Shown here: positions 35,306 through 46,615 of the stretch, piece after piece
Layout of the letters: each line of letters starts with the position of its first letter
How positions within the stretch are numbered: position 1 is the first letter of the stretch
DNA from: Ceratothoa steindachneri
Lineage: Eukaryota; Arthropoda; Malacostraca; Isopoda; Cymothoidae
Reading direction: 5' to 3'
Length of the DNA stretch: 64,000 bases
Assembly (NCBI GenBank): GCA_963969495.1
Contig: OZ018321.1
Location: 63,518,780-63,582,779, forward strand
Notes under the pieces: generated by a model
Seen by the model: the letters and a program-made list of their open reading frames with translations, nothing else
What the model was told of the DNA's origin: nothing
Database searches by the model: none
Translations under genes and position numbers: made by a program

Positions 35306-37037
35306 GATGCAGAAAATGCTCACCTCCTCAACGACTACTTCTCTTCAGTGTTTACTGAAGAGTGTAGTCCCATTCCCCAGCCGACGGATTCCTACTCGGA
35401 GGAAAAGCTGGAGGCAATGGACTTCACCGAAGGAGAAATAAAGAAAAAGATCGCTGACCTAAAGACGAATAAGTCCCCTGGACCGGACGGGTTTCTACCT
35501 AAAGTGTTAATGAAAGTGTGCAATGAAGTATCACGACATCTGTGCGCTATCTTTAACATGTAAATCCGGACCGGATGCGTTCCTAGAGACTGGCGTGAGG
35601 CGAAGGGGACTCCTATCTTCAAGAAAGGAGACCGTAACCACCCGTCGAACTACCGACCTATCAGTCTGACTTCGATAGTCGGTAAACTTATGGAAAGCAT
35701 CATGGTGGACAAAGTGACGTCGTATTTAGAGTCAAACCTGCTACTGAGGAGTTCCCAGCACGGCTTCCGAAGGCAACGGTCATGCCTGACGAACCTTGTG
35801 GAATTCTTCCACTTCGTTTTCAGTGTGCACGATAGGGACAAGGCGGTGGATGTGGTCTACCTAGACTTTCAGAAAGCCTTTGATAAGGTACCACACCGCC
35901 GCCTTCTCCGGAAAGTGCGAGCGCTTGGCATAGACGGAAAGGTAGCCGGCTGGATCGAGAACTGGCTAAGTGGCAGACGGCAACGGGTGGTGGTGAATGG
36001 ACAGTCTTCTGAGTGGGTGCCCGTTACTAGCGGAGGGCCTCAAGGTTCTGTCCTGGGACCACTACTATTCATCATCTACGTCAAAGACATGGACGGTGAC
36101 ATGGTTGCCAAGATTTCCAAATTTGCCGACGATACCAAGCTTGGTATAAACGTTGCAAAGAATGGAAATACTGCCTGCCTGCAGGAAGATCTTGGGAAGA
36201 TTGGGGAGTGGTTGGACACGTGGCAAATGCCTTTTAAAGTCGGGAAATGCGAAGTGATGCATATCGGCCACAGAAACCGCCAATCTCAGTATATCCTTAA
36301 GGGCACTGCTATGGAATCCACCAACACTGATAAGGACTTGGGTGTAACAATCACTAGTGACCTCAAGTTCTCGAAACAGTGCATTGAGGCGGACGGAGAA
36401 AAAGGCCCAAAGAATGCTAGGCTATATTAAGCGCCAGTTTGGTTATCGGAACCAGGAGATTGTACTGTGCCTGTACAACTCACTTGTCCGACCGCACCTG
36501 GAGTATGCCGTACAATTATGGAGTTCTTCATTGCGAAAGGACATCGCGAGATTGGAACGCGTACAAGCTAGGGCAACCAAACTGATTCCCTCTATCCGAC
36601 ATAAAAGTTATGAGGATAGACTAAGGGAGTTAGATCTGTTCTCGCTGGAAACCCGTAGACTGCGTGGTCAGCTCATCGAAGTTTTCAAAATACTTCGAGG
36701 GTTCGACAATGTTGACTAACGGGATATTTTCACACTGAGAACAGAACGCGCAATCACGGCTTCAAACTTGAACTGAAGCGTTACAACCGCAATCTGTGTG
36801 GAATTTTTTTCACCTACAGTATTTGCGGTAAGTGAAACGCACTTCAAGTGGAAGTTGTCAACAGTGAATCTGTTGACCAGTTCAAGTCAAGACTAGACAA
36901 AGTCTTGAAAAGTGGCCGTTTAGGGACGCAAAACAATTGAGCAGCCATGTGCCCGCTCGATTGCAAGTCCAAAGGTACCCTCTTTGAATGGACCGTAAGG
37001 TCTCCTAGGGTACTTACTTTCCTTGTTACTCCTTGTT
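35306..37037 (+). mobile_element. CR1-like LINE, 5'-truncated, inserted in the transposase
   Basis: It starts at aaaatgctcacctcctcaac, which matches a point inside the RT region of the longer CR1 at 56926-61935. It ends at the 3' terminal tandem words CCTTGTTACTCCTTGTTAC at 37020-37037. Only reverse transcriptase and the 3' region are present. Without the insertion the transposase frame runs on from NPHE to EHQLHSNKVTVWC, so the borders are exact to a few bases. No long target duplication is visible. Confidence 0.85.
35348..36719 (+). pseudogene. CR1-like reverse transcriptase, broken
   Basis: Frames in order: 35348-35563 with KKKIADLKTNKSPGPDGFLP, and 35690-36430 with the palm. The palm holds motif A VVYLDFQKAFDKVPHRRLL, motif B SGGPQGSVLGPLLFIIYVKD and motif C KISKFADDTKLG. 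The frame 36357-36719 has the thumb and C-terminal words GYIKRQFGYRNQEIVLCLYN and VQARATKLIPSIRHKSYEDR. A stop near 35562 and a frameshift near 36395 break it. FADD is intact. The remaining tail to 36940 is frameshifted. Confidence 0.9.
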
Positions 37038-37576
37038 ACGAGCACCAATTGCATTCCAACAAAGTCACTGTTTGGTGCGGATTTTTGTCTAACGGAATCA
37101 TCGGTCTGTATTTTTTTGAGAACGAAGATGGGATTGCCATAACCGTCAACGGCGAGACCTACAGATCGATGATAAGCAATTTCTTGTGGCCTCAACTGGA
37201 TTATATGCCTGATATTAATACTGATGACATGTGGTTCCAACAGGACGGCGCTATGTGCCACACTGCGCACGCCACAATAAACATTTTGCACCAGCGATTT
37301 CAGGGCAGGGTCATCTCGCGCGGCAGCGACGTCAACTGGACACCAATATCATGCGATTTAACGCCATTACACTACTTTCTTTGGGGCTACCTTAAATCAC
37401 AGGTCTATGCGAATAATCCTAAAACAGGTGATGTCCTAAAAGTCAACATAACGAACACCATCCAGCAAATTCAGCCAGATTTATGCGATAAAGTCATCGA
37501 AAATTGGGCCTCCCGAATATGTTCCAACAAGCGAAACCGCAGTGAACATTTGAACGACTTCATATTCCAAACTTAA
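36947..37576 (+). pseudogene. DUF4817-type transposase, C-terminal catalytic piece
   Basis: The first 30 codons of this open frame are still CR1 tail. From EHQLHSNKVTVWCGFLSNGI on it is the DDE domain, with DDMWFQQDGAMCHTA holding the second catalytic aspartate. In SCDLTPLHYFLWGYLKSQVY the usual LDYFLWG has become LHYFLWG, so the third acid is lost. The C-terminal DKVIENWASRI and a stop at 37574-37576 follow. The length after the CR1 border, about 180 residues, fits the C-terminal half of the family. Confidence 0.9.
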
Positions 37577-37678
37577 TGCCATAAAACTTAATTTCAAATT
37601 TAAAATAAATTGAGTCCATATATCACACACAACTTGTTTTATTTACATTTAAAAATTGAGCGACCTTATTGAAAGACC

Positions 37679-37681
<3 letters not shown>

Positions 37682-37773
<92 letters not shown>
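37682..37773. repeat. (TA)n microsatellite at the right end of the DUF4817 transposon
   Basis: About 90 bp of TA following the TA target dinucleotide of the transposon. Confidence 0.97.
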
Positions 37774-37774
<1 letters not shown>

Positions 37775-38280
37775 TATCGCCCCCTTGAGAATGATAGTAT
37801 AAATAGACGGACAAAAACACTCCTATCATGATTCATAATTCGTGATTCTTGATTCTCAATTCGTGATTCTTGATTCTCGTTTCTGACTTGTACCTTAGTA
37901 GCATTATTATTAATCGCGTCACGAGTTCGTTCTTCGTCCTTGATCCATCCGTCTATAGTCCCAACAATCTGACGCGGAAGGAGATTTATACGAAACACCG
38001 AAACTTAAAAGCACTGATAGCCAAAGACTCGACAATTTCGCTTGCCCGAACTGAGGTAGTCCTAGGCCGAGATTAAAGCCTGCATAAACAGTGATTTTCT
38101 TCCGAGTCCTTCCTTCTAACAAGCGATAACCAAGTTACCTTTCGAACCCAACCTCCGAGCGGATCATCCGTTTTAAGAAAATTTGGAGTGAGACCACACT
38201 CGACGGTAAGACCTTAACCTTCTTCGCCCAGCACCCACACTCTGGTAACCGATCGTCATTTTAAAGGTGGTGACCACATT
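37774..38280 (+). mobile_element. LTR-like fragment with TATA box
   Basis: It begins ctatcgcccccttgagaat and carries gtataaataga at 37797-37807. Repeats of attcgtgattcttgattct lie at 37830-37880, and the fragment runs to ggtggtgacc near 38270, which could be a TGG-type primer site region. No partner LTR or coding part was found, so this rests on promoter-like order only. Confidence 0.3.
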
Positions 38281-39973
38281 CTGTAAGCAAGTAACCCATT
38301 GGCATACCACCATAAACTGGTAACTTATAACTCACCCCTATAAACAGGTGACGAACAACCATAAGTCACTACCGAAATTAGCTTCCGAATAAAAGAATTC
38401 CGAGGAAGCAAGTTTAACTTTTCCGTGGATAAACACTTGTACATTCGATGGAACAATAAGAAAAGATTATTTGGCTAGTTTGAGAGAAAATCTTTGACCA
38501 CCAGCACAAAAACTGAAATGAGTTAGAGTTTTACATTCGACAAGACAACAATCCTAAAACTTGGTCTCTGTAGCGAATTTCTTTTTGAAAATTCCAAAAT
38601 TAATTTAGAAAATAAATCGCTGCAATTAAAAAAAAAAGAAGCACTCAAGAAAGAAACCCAACAATTCGGGACGATTGGGGGATGTACTGTAAGGTGGAAT
38701 GGAGTAAAATTTCTGTTTAATACTGCTGCAAGTTACTCTAACACTATTCCAAACGTTCAACAGCTAAAATTGATAACAAAGGTCCTAAACGAAATACTAA
38801 TTATTAATTTTTCTATTTGTGCAAAAACTTTGCTTTTTAGTTCAATTTTGTAATGTCTAAAATAAATTATTTTGCGGTTCAGACACTTAGATTTGAATTT
38901 TGGTATTACTCTTGGCATGAATAGGCAATATCTTTCATTACCTGAATTATTTAAAAATAAATATAGTAAGTAATTAAAAAGCTTACACTGGATATCAAAC
39001 GTTTTTTCGCACGCAAAAATATCCCCATCACAATGCATGACTTGAGTTTTATCGTGAGTTTTTATTAACGTTCTAAGTTTTAGTTACATAGGTCATACTT
39101 GGGTCTATATATTGATTATATACTTTTCTTTTCAGACAAATGTTCCTTTCACTTTTGAATATGTTATTTACCCTGACGAATTCTTGCCAAATCTAATTTT
39201 GCGTTATATTTGTTGATATTTTCTTGTAACATTGTTATCTGTGTATTTGTTTATGATTTCAATTTTCTGCTTGTTAATTTCTATTTTTATAGAGTACACC
39301 GTTGTATTTTTTTCTTTTTTTTTAATGATCATATCAGGTTGATGAGTATTCCATATATTTAGATAGCGTTGATTTACATCTTAGTTTTCTGAATATTTCT
39401 TCAAGACAAGAATAAAACCACTTTTTAGAGGTATTTCTGTTTTTACTGCTCTGTGTAGTCATGTCGAAAAGTTTTGAAACTACTATATTTTTTCATTTAA
39501 GAAAATTAATAAAAATAGTCAACGCTACATTTTATTTTAGTATGTTTGTATAATAATTTGAAGGTGAAATATACAAATATTTAGAGCCTAAAGCCATTTT
39601 ATTAATAAATACAGTCAATTGATGCGTGCAGTCAAAATTTAAAATGTTCTTCATGACTGGTTCAATTTATTTTGGCATGCTGTAGACCAAATTTGTGATG
39701 ATAAAGATTAAAATTAAAAATCTATTTTAAAAATAACTTCGATAAAACTTTCGAATAGACGAAAAAATAAACTAAAAAAAGCAACCGTCTAAATAAAAGA
39801 AAAAAATCTGAACTTCGTTTGAAATTCTTTTTGTTTTTTAAAAAAAAATTCAAAGCCTTTGATAAGCATATTTATTTTTGAGGAACTTCATCGTTTTGTT
39901 TTTCAAAATTTAAAGGAATTCGTCTAATGAACTTAGATAAAAACTTGAAATATATCTAGGTCATAACCTAAAT
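38281..39973. other. AT-rich intronic stretch, nothing recognised
   Basis: No coding domain or paired repeat is seen up to the 173-bp tandem duplication. Confidence 0.5.
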
Positions 39974-40319
39974 AAGAGAGAATAATAACACTTATTATTT
40001 AAAACCTCAAATATATTCCGTATTTTCGAAATTTGAAGGAACTCGTAGAATTAACTTAGATAAAAACTTAAAATTTATCTAGGTAATAACCAAACTAAGA
40101 GAAAAGACAACTATTATTATTTAAAACCTCCAAAATATCCTGTTTAAAGAGAGAATAATAACACTTATTATTTAAAACCTCAAATATATTCCGTATTTTC
40201 GAAATTTGAAGGAACTCGTAGAATTAACTTAGATAAAAACTTAAAATTTATCTAGGTAATAACCAAACTAAGAGAAAAGACAACTATTATTATTTAAAAC
40301 CTCCAAAATATCCTGTTTA
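39974..40319. repeat. Perfect 173-bp tandem duplication
   Basis: The segment starting aagagagaataataacac at 39974 starts again at 40147, and by eye the two units agree at every base. A diverged half unit precedes them at about 39903-39973 (aacttagataaaaacttgaa). The identity points to a recent duplication, or to an assembly artefact. Confidence 0.9.
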
Positions 40320-40959
40320 AAGAATAAGGTGTTACAGAAAAACAAGCTTCAGAGCTCTTTTTTACATCTTAATTTGATTTTATATACGAAAAAACAAAAC
40401 AAAACCCAGCCATGCATTTATTTTAATACATTTTCTGAATTTCCCAATTTGTGATTAATTTTTGTTTCAAAAAATTCCAAAACATTCGATAATCATATTT
40501 ATTTTTTCTGAACTCTTAGAATGAACTTTGATAAAACTTTAAATATACGAAAAAACAGCCTAAATTTTGGCAAATCTCTGAATCTGTTATTCCAATCCTT
40601 TTTCTTTTAAAAAGTACAAACCATTGATTAAGTGCTTTTAATATAAAAAGTTTAATTATGTTAATCTTTTAAATTAAATTACGATAACATACAAAGTCAC
40701 ACTTGAACTAAGAGAATTTTTTTTTTAATTTAAACTGTTCAAAAAATTGCCTTCCTAAAATATAGTGTTAAGGATAATATTCCTTTCAAGTAAATGTTAA
40801 ATACGAGTGAACGAAAAAAAAAAAAAATATTAGTCTCAAAACTTTGGGTCATGATTGCAGTTGAAAGATTTAAGATTCTTTGTGCAATCTTATGTAGCCT
40901 TTAAACTTTTGATAGATGTTTTATGATCTTATTCTACTATGGGTTAATGAGTTGGTTCG

Positions 40960-41440
40960 TCATTTGTATTATGATTGCTCTTTTTATTGATTTTCTATTG
41001 TGAGCCCACCAAGACCATGCATAATCTGATCTTGTATTCTGAGCCTACTCCGCTAATTAATTGATGGTATGTAGGTGCTTGATTGTTGGGAACCACCTTT
41101 CTGATACCAACTTGTTCTCTCCATTGTTATGCATCTGGTGTCTTTGCACGTTGTTGGTACTGACTCTCCTGAAGAGTTTGCAGACTCATGAGAGAAGGCA
41201 GATGGTCTGCATTTTGTATGATTCATTTGATCTTCATTTTTATGTAGCTGAATTATTATGGCATTTGGGCAATTTCTCTGGAGTTTCACCTTATTTAGAG
41301 CATTCCATGAAGAGACAAGCACGCTCATCTACAATTGGTCTTTGAACAGGTCTGAGGTGTAATTGTCCGGACCTGGTAATTTGTGGTACATCATTTGTTG
41401 TATAATAGTTTTAATTTTTGATTTGGGAACACTAAAGTTA
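40960..41440 (-). pseudogene. RTE-like reverse transcriptase relic
   Basis: On the minus strand, near 41390, NKLPGPDNYTSDLF fits the SPGPDGI motif before the palm. Near 41115-41050, EQVGIRKVV and TYHQLISG fit the EQAGFRKGxSTxDHIxxxxQL series just before motif A. SEYKIRLCMVLV continues toward motif A. Many frameshifts intervene. The class is assigned from that series alone. Confidence 0.5.
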
Positions 41441-41889
41441 TTGAATGTTACAGATCGATTGTGGTTTTGGATATTGTTGTTACTTGAGAACAGTTGTTTA
41501 TACTATTATTTTACTCTTTTAGGTATCCTCTCCCTAATTACCTTGATGTTTGATGATTATCTTCCTATCTGTTAAGATCCATGTTTTCTTTTCTCTTTAG
41601 TGTCCTTTTGTTTAGCACTTTTGAATTGTTCTTGTTCTTACTTTTGTGCTTCTTATTAATGAGTGGTCCTGGGGATGTCGAATTCACAAGGTGGAACCTT
41701 TGTACCCAGTCCAGAGACCGGGTACCAATCGGGTCTCCCCCCCTATTCGATCCCCCCTCTTCACATACTCAACAATCCTTTTTCCTAAAGGATGTGGGTG
41801 ACCTAGCCACCCTCACTCTCCTCCTACTTGCTGGGTGATGTCGTATGCGCTGTTGATTTGGGAGTCTTCGGAATTGGCTCCACCTCGTG

Positions 41890-42930
41890 AAGTCGACATC
41901 TGCAGGACCCTTGTCCTCCTACAGACACATGCACTTCATGCCAACACGACATATTCAGGAGCAAGGGCTCCATAAAATGCAATTCATGCCACAAATGGAC
42001 ACTCACACAACTTTCAAACTTATTCATATGTGGCGATCTTAACGCACATCACCCAACATGGCTCCAAACACAACATACTAACAACAAAGGCACACACATT
42101 TCAGACCAGCTCCACATGCTAACCATTCGAAACAATAACACACAACCAACCAGACAACCTCCTTAGCACTTTTCCTGAAATAAAATTCTGCTTGCCCCAT
42201 CTTCACACTAGAATAACCTGCAACCCAATAGCCGATCTCCTTTACGACCCATCATCTACCCGTCATCACATCTTTCCAAACCACACACCCTCTCACAACC
42301 TCTCACAAGACCCTATACTCTCACTACAAGAAAGCAAACTGGTTAAACTACACAAACCACAGCGAAGCAAAATGACAAAAATTCTCCATAAACAACTACA
42401 CCTCCTAGACGAAGCCCTCTCCCACACCAACAAAACAATAAACAACGCCAACATACGGCCGAAGAAAAGAACAACCCTAACTTTACTCAAAAAGTCTCCG
42501 ACTGCATCAAAACCTGAAACACCATATAACAAAACAGGGCCCTTTCACAACAAAAAATTACAAAATATCCACACTCGCATGCACCCAAGCACTGCTGCGC
42601 ATAACCTCATCTTAAACGAGCAGCCTCCCCAAATTCACTCCTCAGAAAAATCACTGCAGAGAAAACACAGAGTACTCCATCCCAACTACGAACTGGCCAC
42701 TCACCAATGCTATAACAATACAAACACACAATTATGCTTACACAAACACCAACATGTACTAAGTGCAATCGAGCCCCGGAAGACACACCTTCTCGATTGC
42801 CCTAATCTTACACTCGCACGCACAGCACACTCTATTACATCACCACAGGACCTATGGACCAGTCTGGGTGACGTTTTTCCGTTCCTGGGGGCGCTGGCAT
42901 AACCACAGAGAGGTAGAGAGGCAAACAAGT
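41890..42930 (+). pseudogene. Non-LTR retrotransposon relic: zinc finger, endonuclease piece and C-terminal CCHC region
   Basis: Near 41915-41995 the plus strand reads CTSCQHDIFRSKGSIKCNSC followed by HKW, a PHD-like zinc finger of LINE ORF1 type. Directly after, ICGDLNAHHPTW near 42030 is the endonuclease GDxN region. The downstream part near 42690-42800 reads LRTGHSPMLYQYKH and PTCTKCNRAPEDT, the C-terminal LRTGH and cysteine-rich region of R1/I-type LINEs. Reverse transcriptase between them is missing. The open frame 42192-42902 runs across in a non-native phase. Confidence 0.6.
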
Positions 42931-43199
42931 AAGTTTTAATGAGTAAATTGAACTCATAATATAAAGACCTGCTCCTTCAGTAAATTTCACTACTGTTTCC
43001 ATTTATTGCTGTGAATGTTCTTATCGATTCACCATCTTGGTTTTCTTCTTCAATCTTTACGTGCAATTCCCTTACATCCATATGTATGCATCTTAATTAT
43101 TTTAATTACAGCTTGGTCAATTTATCGTATATTTCTATAATTTTTTATGATGGGTGCTATGTTGCGGTGTATAAGGAATCTTCTACAGGTATGTGAATA

Positions 43200-43946
43200 G
43201 TGTATACCTATATAATAGAGTAGGTGACCTATTTATAAAGGCGTCGTTCTTTCTCCTTATCTATTTGTTGAAGCGAATAATTTTCCATTCTGTCCCCTTA
43301 AGTTCTTATAGTCATGGAGTTTTCAGTTATTTGAGAGTAGCCAGAGTCATGAGTCAAATGTCACCCAGTTGAATGAAACCGGTTATTCAGAGCAGATTGC
43401 GCCCGAGTTACCTGCCCGTTGCTGAGTGCCGGGACTCGATCGCCTCCGGGCAATGAGGGCTATGATCGGTTATGCATATATCGTCGTGGAAGTGACGGGC
43501 CAGAGAACTCACCATGATGGCCCATTTCCAGTGGTTATTGACTTTTATTTTGGCTCGTGTCCAAAGTGGACGAGAGTATCGTAGGAATACCATAACTTTC
43601 AATACTACCTCCCCCTTCCCCGATTCGCCATCTGGAGAAGCGTCAGGCATGGATCGTTTTATGAAACAATTGAAGAAAATCTCGAATATGCAAGATTTAA
43701 CAAGCTTATTAAGAAACAACTATAGGAAAATCAAAGATCATATGATAAAAATCGACTAAAAAATACAATCGTAATGAGTAAATCCTAAACAGATGAATCT
43801 ACAGTTAACGATTCACAAAATGAAATTGACAGCAGTAAAAGACAGACATAAGAATTTAATCACAAAGTCACAAACACTATTGAAGAAAATTTTTAAAGAG
43901 TTGGATAATTTTATCGGAAATTTGATCATTTCAACGGTCATCAGGT
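43200..43946. other. Intronic spacer before the Penelope-like element
   Basis: An open plus frame at 43514-43759 (MMAHFQWLLTFILARVQSGR) has no family I recognise. Nothing else is seen. Confidence 0.4.
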
Positions 43947-44137
43947 AAGATTTTTTAACTTGAGCAAAAGGCGGTTTATTCTGTCTTCTAACTTGATGGA
44001 CAAAGATTGAGGGGATTCGGAGATCTTTTTGAACTTTGAGTTATCGGACAAAACAACATTAAATTTTTCTATGTGATCTGATTTATTAAGAAGAACAACA
44101 CCTCTACCCTTATCAGGTTTGGTGATGACTATCTCTG
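43947..44137 (-). pseudogene. Inverted N-terminal RT segment of the Penelope-like element
   Basis: On the minus strand it reads EIVITKPDKGRGVVLLNKSD, then HIEKFNVVLSDNSKFKKISE and SPQSLSIKLEDRINR. This is the KPDKGxGVV region that starts Penelope-type reverse transcriptase. In an uninverted element it would precede the plus-strand part at 44141. Confidence 0.85.
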
Positions 44138-45271
44138 AACCCCCTCAATCTTTGTCCATCAAGTTAGAAGACAGAATAAACCGCCCTTTGCTCAAGTTAA
44201 AAAACCTTAATATTTTGGATTCATTTATTTACAACCGCCTGCACGTTTCAGGTTCCTACCTAGGCTCTCTATACGGACTTCCCAAATGTCACAAGGAAGG
44301 CATCCCCCTTGGCCCCATTTTAGCATCTTATAATCTCCCCTCTTATAACTTAGCTAAATACTTGGATCTTTTAATAACCCCTCTTTCCTCAAACCAGTTT
44401 AAAATTCAAAATAGCTTCACCTTTGTTAAAGAATTACAAAATTTTCAGCTTCATTATCCCTCCTTTATGAGTAGTTTCGATGTTTCATCTCTCTTTACTA
44501 ATGTTCCTCTTGACCAAACCATTGACATAATTGTCCGACGTGCATTTCCCCTTAAAAACTCCAATTTTCATGAATTTACCCCTCCACTATAAAAACGAAA
44601 CTCTGAAACTAGCCGTTAACGACAATTACTTTACTTTTAACAACGAAACCTACTGCCAAATAGATGGGGTGGGCATGGGCAGTCGTTTGGGCTCTGTCTT
44701 CGCAGATATCTTCATGTCCTGCTTTGAGGAACAATTATTCAGTCTGGAACTTGGAAGCATTGTACCCTTACTTTACCGCCGCTTTGTCGATGATACATAC
44801 ATTCTGTTCAGTACAGAGGAGTCTTGCGATAAATTCTTGCAATATGCCAATCATATACATCCTAATATTAAATTTACTTGCGAAAAGGAGCTCAATTCCT
44901 CCATCTCATTTTTGGATATCCACATTTCCCGTCTCCCAACTGGATTTGTAACCAAAGTTTTTCGTAAGCCAACCTTTACTGGTCAAGGCCAAAACTTTGT
45001 CAGTTTTTGTGACTTTTCTTTCAAAATAAGTGCCATCAAAACACTAATATTCCGGGCTTTTAATATTTGTTCATCCTACTCTGAATTTCACCAAGAAGTC
45101 GTATTTCTGACTAACTATTTCAAACGAAACGGTTTTCCTGTAACTCTGACGGAAAAAATTACGGCCCAATTTTTAAACAATATTTACCATCCCAAATTTA
45201 AATTCCCTACTGTTTGCAAACATATCCGTTACATAATCTTTCCGGATCTGGGTTTTTCAAATAAAAAATAA
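44119..45271 (+). pseudogene. Penelope-like reverse transcriptase, one frameshift
   Basis: The first frame (44119-44592) has GSLYGLPKCHKEGIPLGPIL, then SYNLAKYLDLLITPL and FMSSFDVSSLFTNVPLDQT, with motif A aspartate in SFDV. A one-base shift near 44580 leads to the second frame (44531-45271). This frame has CQIDGVGMGSRLGSVFADIF (motif B), YRRFVDDTYILF (motif C with both aspartates) and HPNIKFTCEKEL. SFLDIHISRL and the KVFRKPTFTGQGQNFVSF thumb region follow. It ends with TAA at 45269-45271. Domain order and motifs are those of Penelope, not of LTR or LINE polymerases. Catalytic residues are intact despite the shift. Confidence 0.9.
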
Positions 45272-45670
45272 TTTTCAAAAGAGATTACATCTCTATTAAA
45301 TAAACTCTTTTTCCATACCAATTTTAAGTTAATTTTCATAAATAGACACCAAATAGGATTATACTTCAATTGTAAGGACAGAATCCCGCCTGAAGCGAAG
45401 TGCTCCGTTATTTACGAGTTTACTTGCCCCAATTGTAAACTGGGGAGATACATAGGCAGTACGGTGCGCTTGCTGAGGGCGAGGTTCTGTTCCCATTTGT
45501 GTGTTAGCCACATGACAGGAAAGGTTCTCTCTACGGAAGAATTCTCACCTGTTAGGCTTCACTCTATTAATTGTAAAACCGAAATCACAACGGACGATTT
45601 TAAAATCTTACAAACCACCCCTGATCCCATATCACTAAAGATTCTTGAATCCATGTATATTAAATAACTT
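45272..45670 (+). pseudogene. Penelope-like GIY-YIG endonuclease region
   Basis: In the same frame as the polymerase after a single TAA, the linker FSKEITSLLNKLFFHTNFK and GLYFNCKDRIPPEAKCSVIY leads to CPNCKLGRYIGSTVRLLRAR. That stretch holds the CxxC of the linker zinc finger, the YIG part of GIY-YIG, and the arginine after it. FCSHLCVSHMTGK gives the histidine, and the end LKILESMYIK is typical. The first tyrosine of GIY-YIG is likely YEFTC. If the stop were read through, the whole polymerase-endonuclease would be one frame from 44531. Confidence 0.85.
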
Positions 45671-46017
45671 TCTCCTTTCTTAAATTCCGATTCTTCTTCT
45701 CACCCACTACTTCTACTCTAAACCAAAATATTACCAACCACCTAACCTTCTCTTTCTTCTTAAGCTCCTCGCCCTTTCTCCTCAGTTATCCTCTAACGGC
45801 TGATTGTTTATGGTTGGTTTATCCTGATGTGTTTCCTGTGTTTCCCCAATCGTTAATTTTTAACTCGCAACATAATAATCCAAAAATATCAATTCCTGTA
45901 AGTTTCTCGCTATCCCCTCCCCCCTTAATAAACATTAAATACTTTCCATAAATTCATCATTTTGATTATCTGTTAAACTCAAACTTAAATTCTTTTCCAC
46001 GAATTGTATTTCCAGTA

Positions 46018-46055
46018 CTTGAAGATGGGTGAAAAGTTCACCCGAAACGTTGTAT
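46018..46055 (+). ncRNA. Hammerhead-ribozyme-like hairpin in the Penelope-like 3' tail
   Basis: The sequence has TTGAAGA at 46019-46025, a 7-bp hairpin (GGGTGAA with TTCACCC, loop AAG) at 46027-46043, and CGAAAC right after. This follows the type I hammerhead order CUGANGA, stem II, GAAA. Penelope-like elements are known to carry hammerhead motifs in their terminal repeats. Here the first core base is T instead of C and one extra T stands before the stem, so cleavage activity is doubtful. Confidence 0.4.
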
Positions 46056-46138
46056 CAAGAAAATGAAATGAATTTCCCTTTATACGTCCTTTCATTCATC
46101 CTTCAAATTTAATTGAAGCTCCATAGGAGAAGCCCTAA

Positions 46139-46141
<3 letters not shown>

Positions 46142-46206
<65 letters not shown>
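46142..46206. repeat. (TA)n microsatellite at the 3' end of the Penelope-like element
   Basis: About 65 bp of TA directly after the element tail. Confidence 0.97.
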
Positions 46207-46210
<4 letters not shown>

Positions 46211-46558
46211 GAGAAGGAGTTGATTGATTGTATTGTGGGGGGGGGGCAGTTCCAAGGTGGAACAAATATTTCTTCTCTGCTATATAGCTCCAACTTCGGG
46301 AACTTGAGTTGATAAAATAACTTTATTTTTGAAATTGAAGCATTTATAACATGAATGGCTGGAGTTGGTGAGCCTAGATCCCTTTTTCACTGGAGGGAAT
46401 AAATATGATAACGAGGTAATGTAATCGACTGCGTGGATTATAAGAATATCTGTATCTGTCTCTGACTGATTAATGAATAATGTGTGCCTATTTTATATTT
46501 GTAGAGAAACTGGGCGTGACCAATGAGGTTCCAGGGTAGTCAATTTTTGTTTGAGAGA

Positions 46559-46559
<1 letters not shown>
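46207..46559. other. Spacer between two TA arrays
   Basis: Contains a G10 run at 46236-46246 and, on the minus strand, an AATAAAGTTATTTTATC word near 46325 that could be an LTR polyadenylation region. No partner repeat was found. Confidence 0.35.

Positions 46560-46612
<53 letters not shown>
46560..46612. repeat. (TA)n microsatellite
   Basis: About 53 bp of TA. Confidence 0.97.

Positions 46613-46615
<3 letters not shown>

Larger units (their letters stand above)
35016..37681 (+). mobile_element. DUF4817-type Tc1/mariner transposon, interrupted by a CR1 copy
   Basis: The left end near 35016 reads aagggctctcgag after TATA. The right end near 37680 reads gaaagaccctt followed by TA, so short inverted similarity (AAGGG..TCT) and TA targets are present. 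Between them lie a broken transposase and, within it, a CR1-like LINE of 1.7 kb (35306-37037). The right end opens into a (TA)n array. Confidence 0.7.
43947..46140 (+). mobile_element. Penelope-like element with inverted 5' segment
   Basis: The main body is plus-strand reverse transcriptase (44141-45271) and GIY-YIG endonuclease (45272-45667), then a 3' non-coding tail to a (TA)n array at 46142. The first part of the reverse transcriptase is present upside down at 44137-43947. The inverted and direct parts overlap by 68 bp of shared sequence (43947-44014 and 44141-44208, two mismatches). This looks like a 5' inversion made during insertion. Confidence 0.85.
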
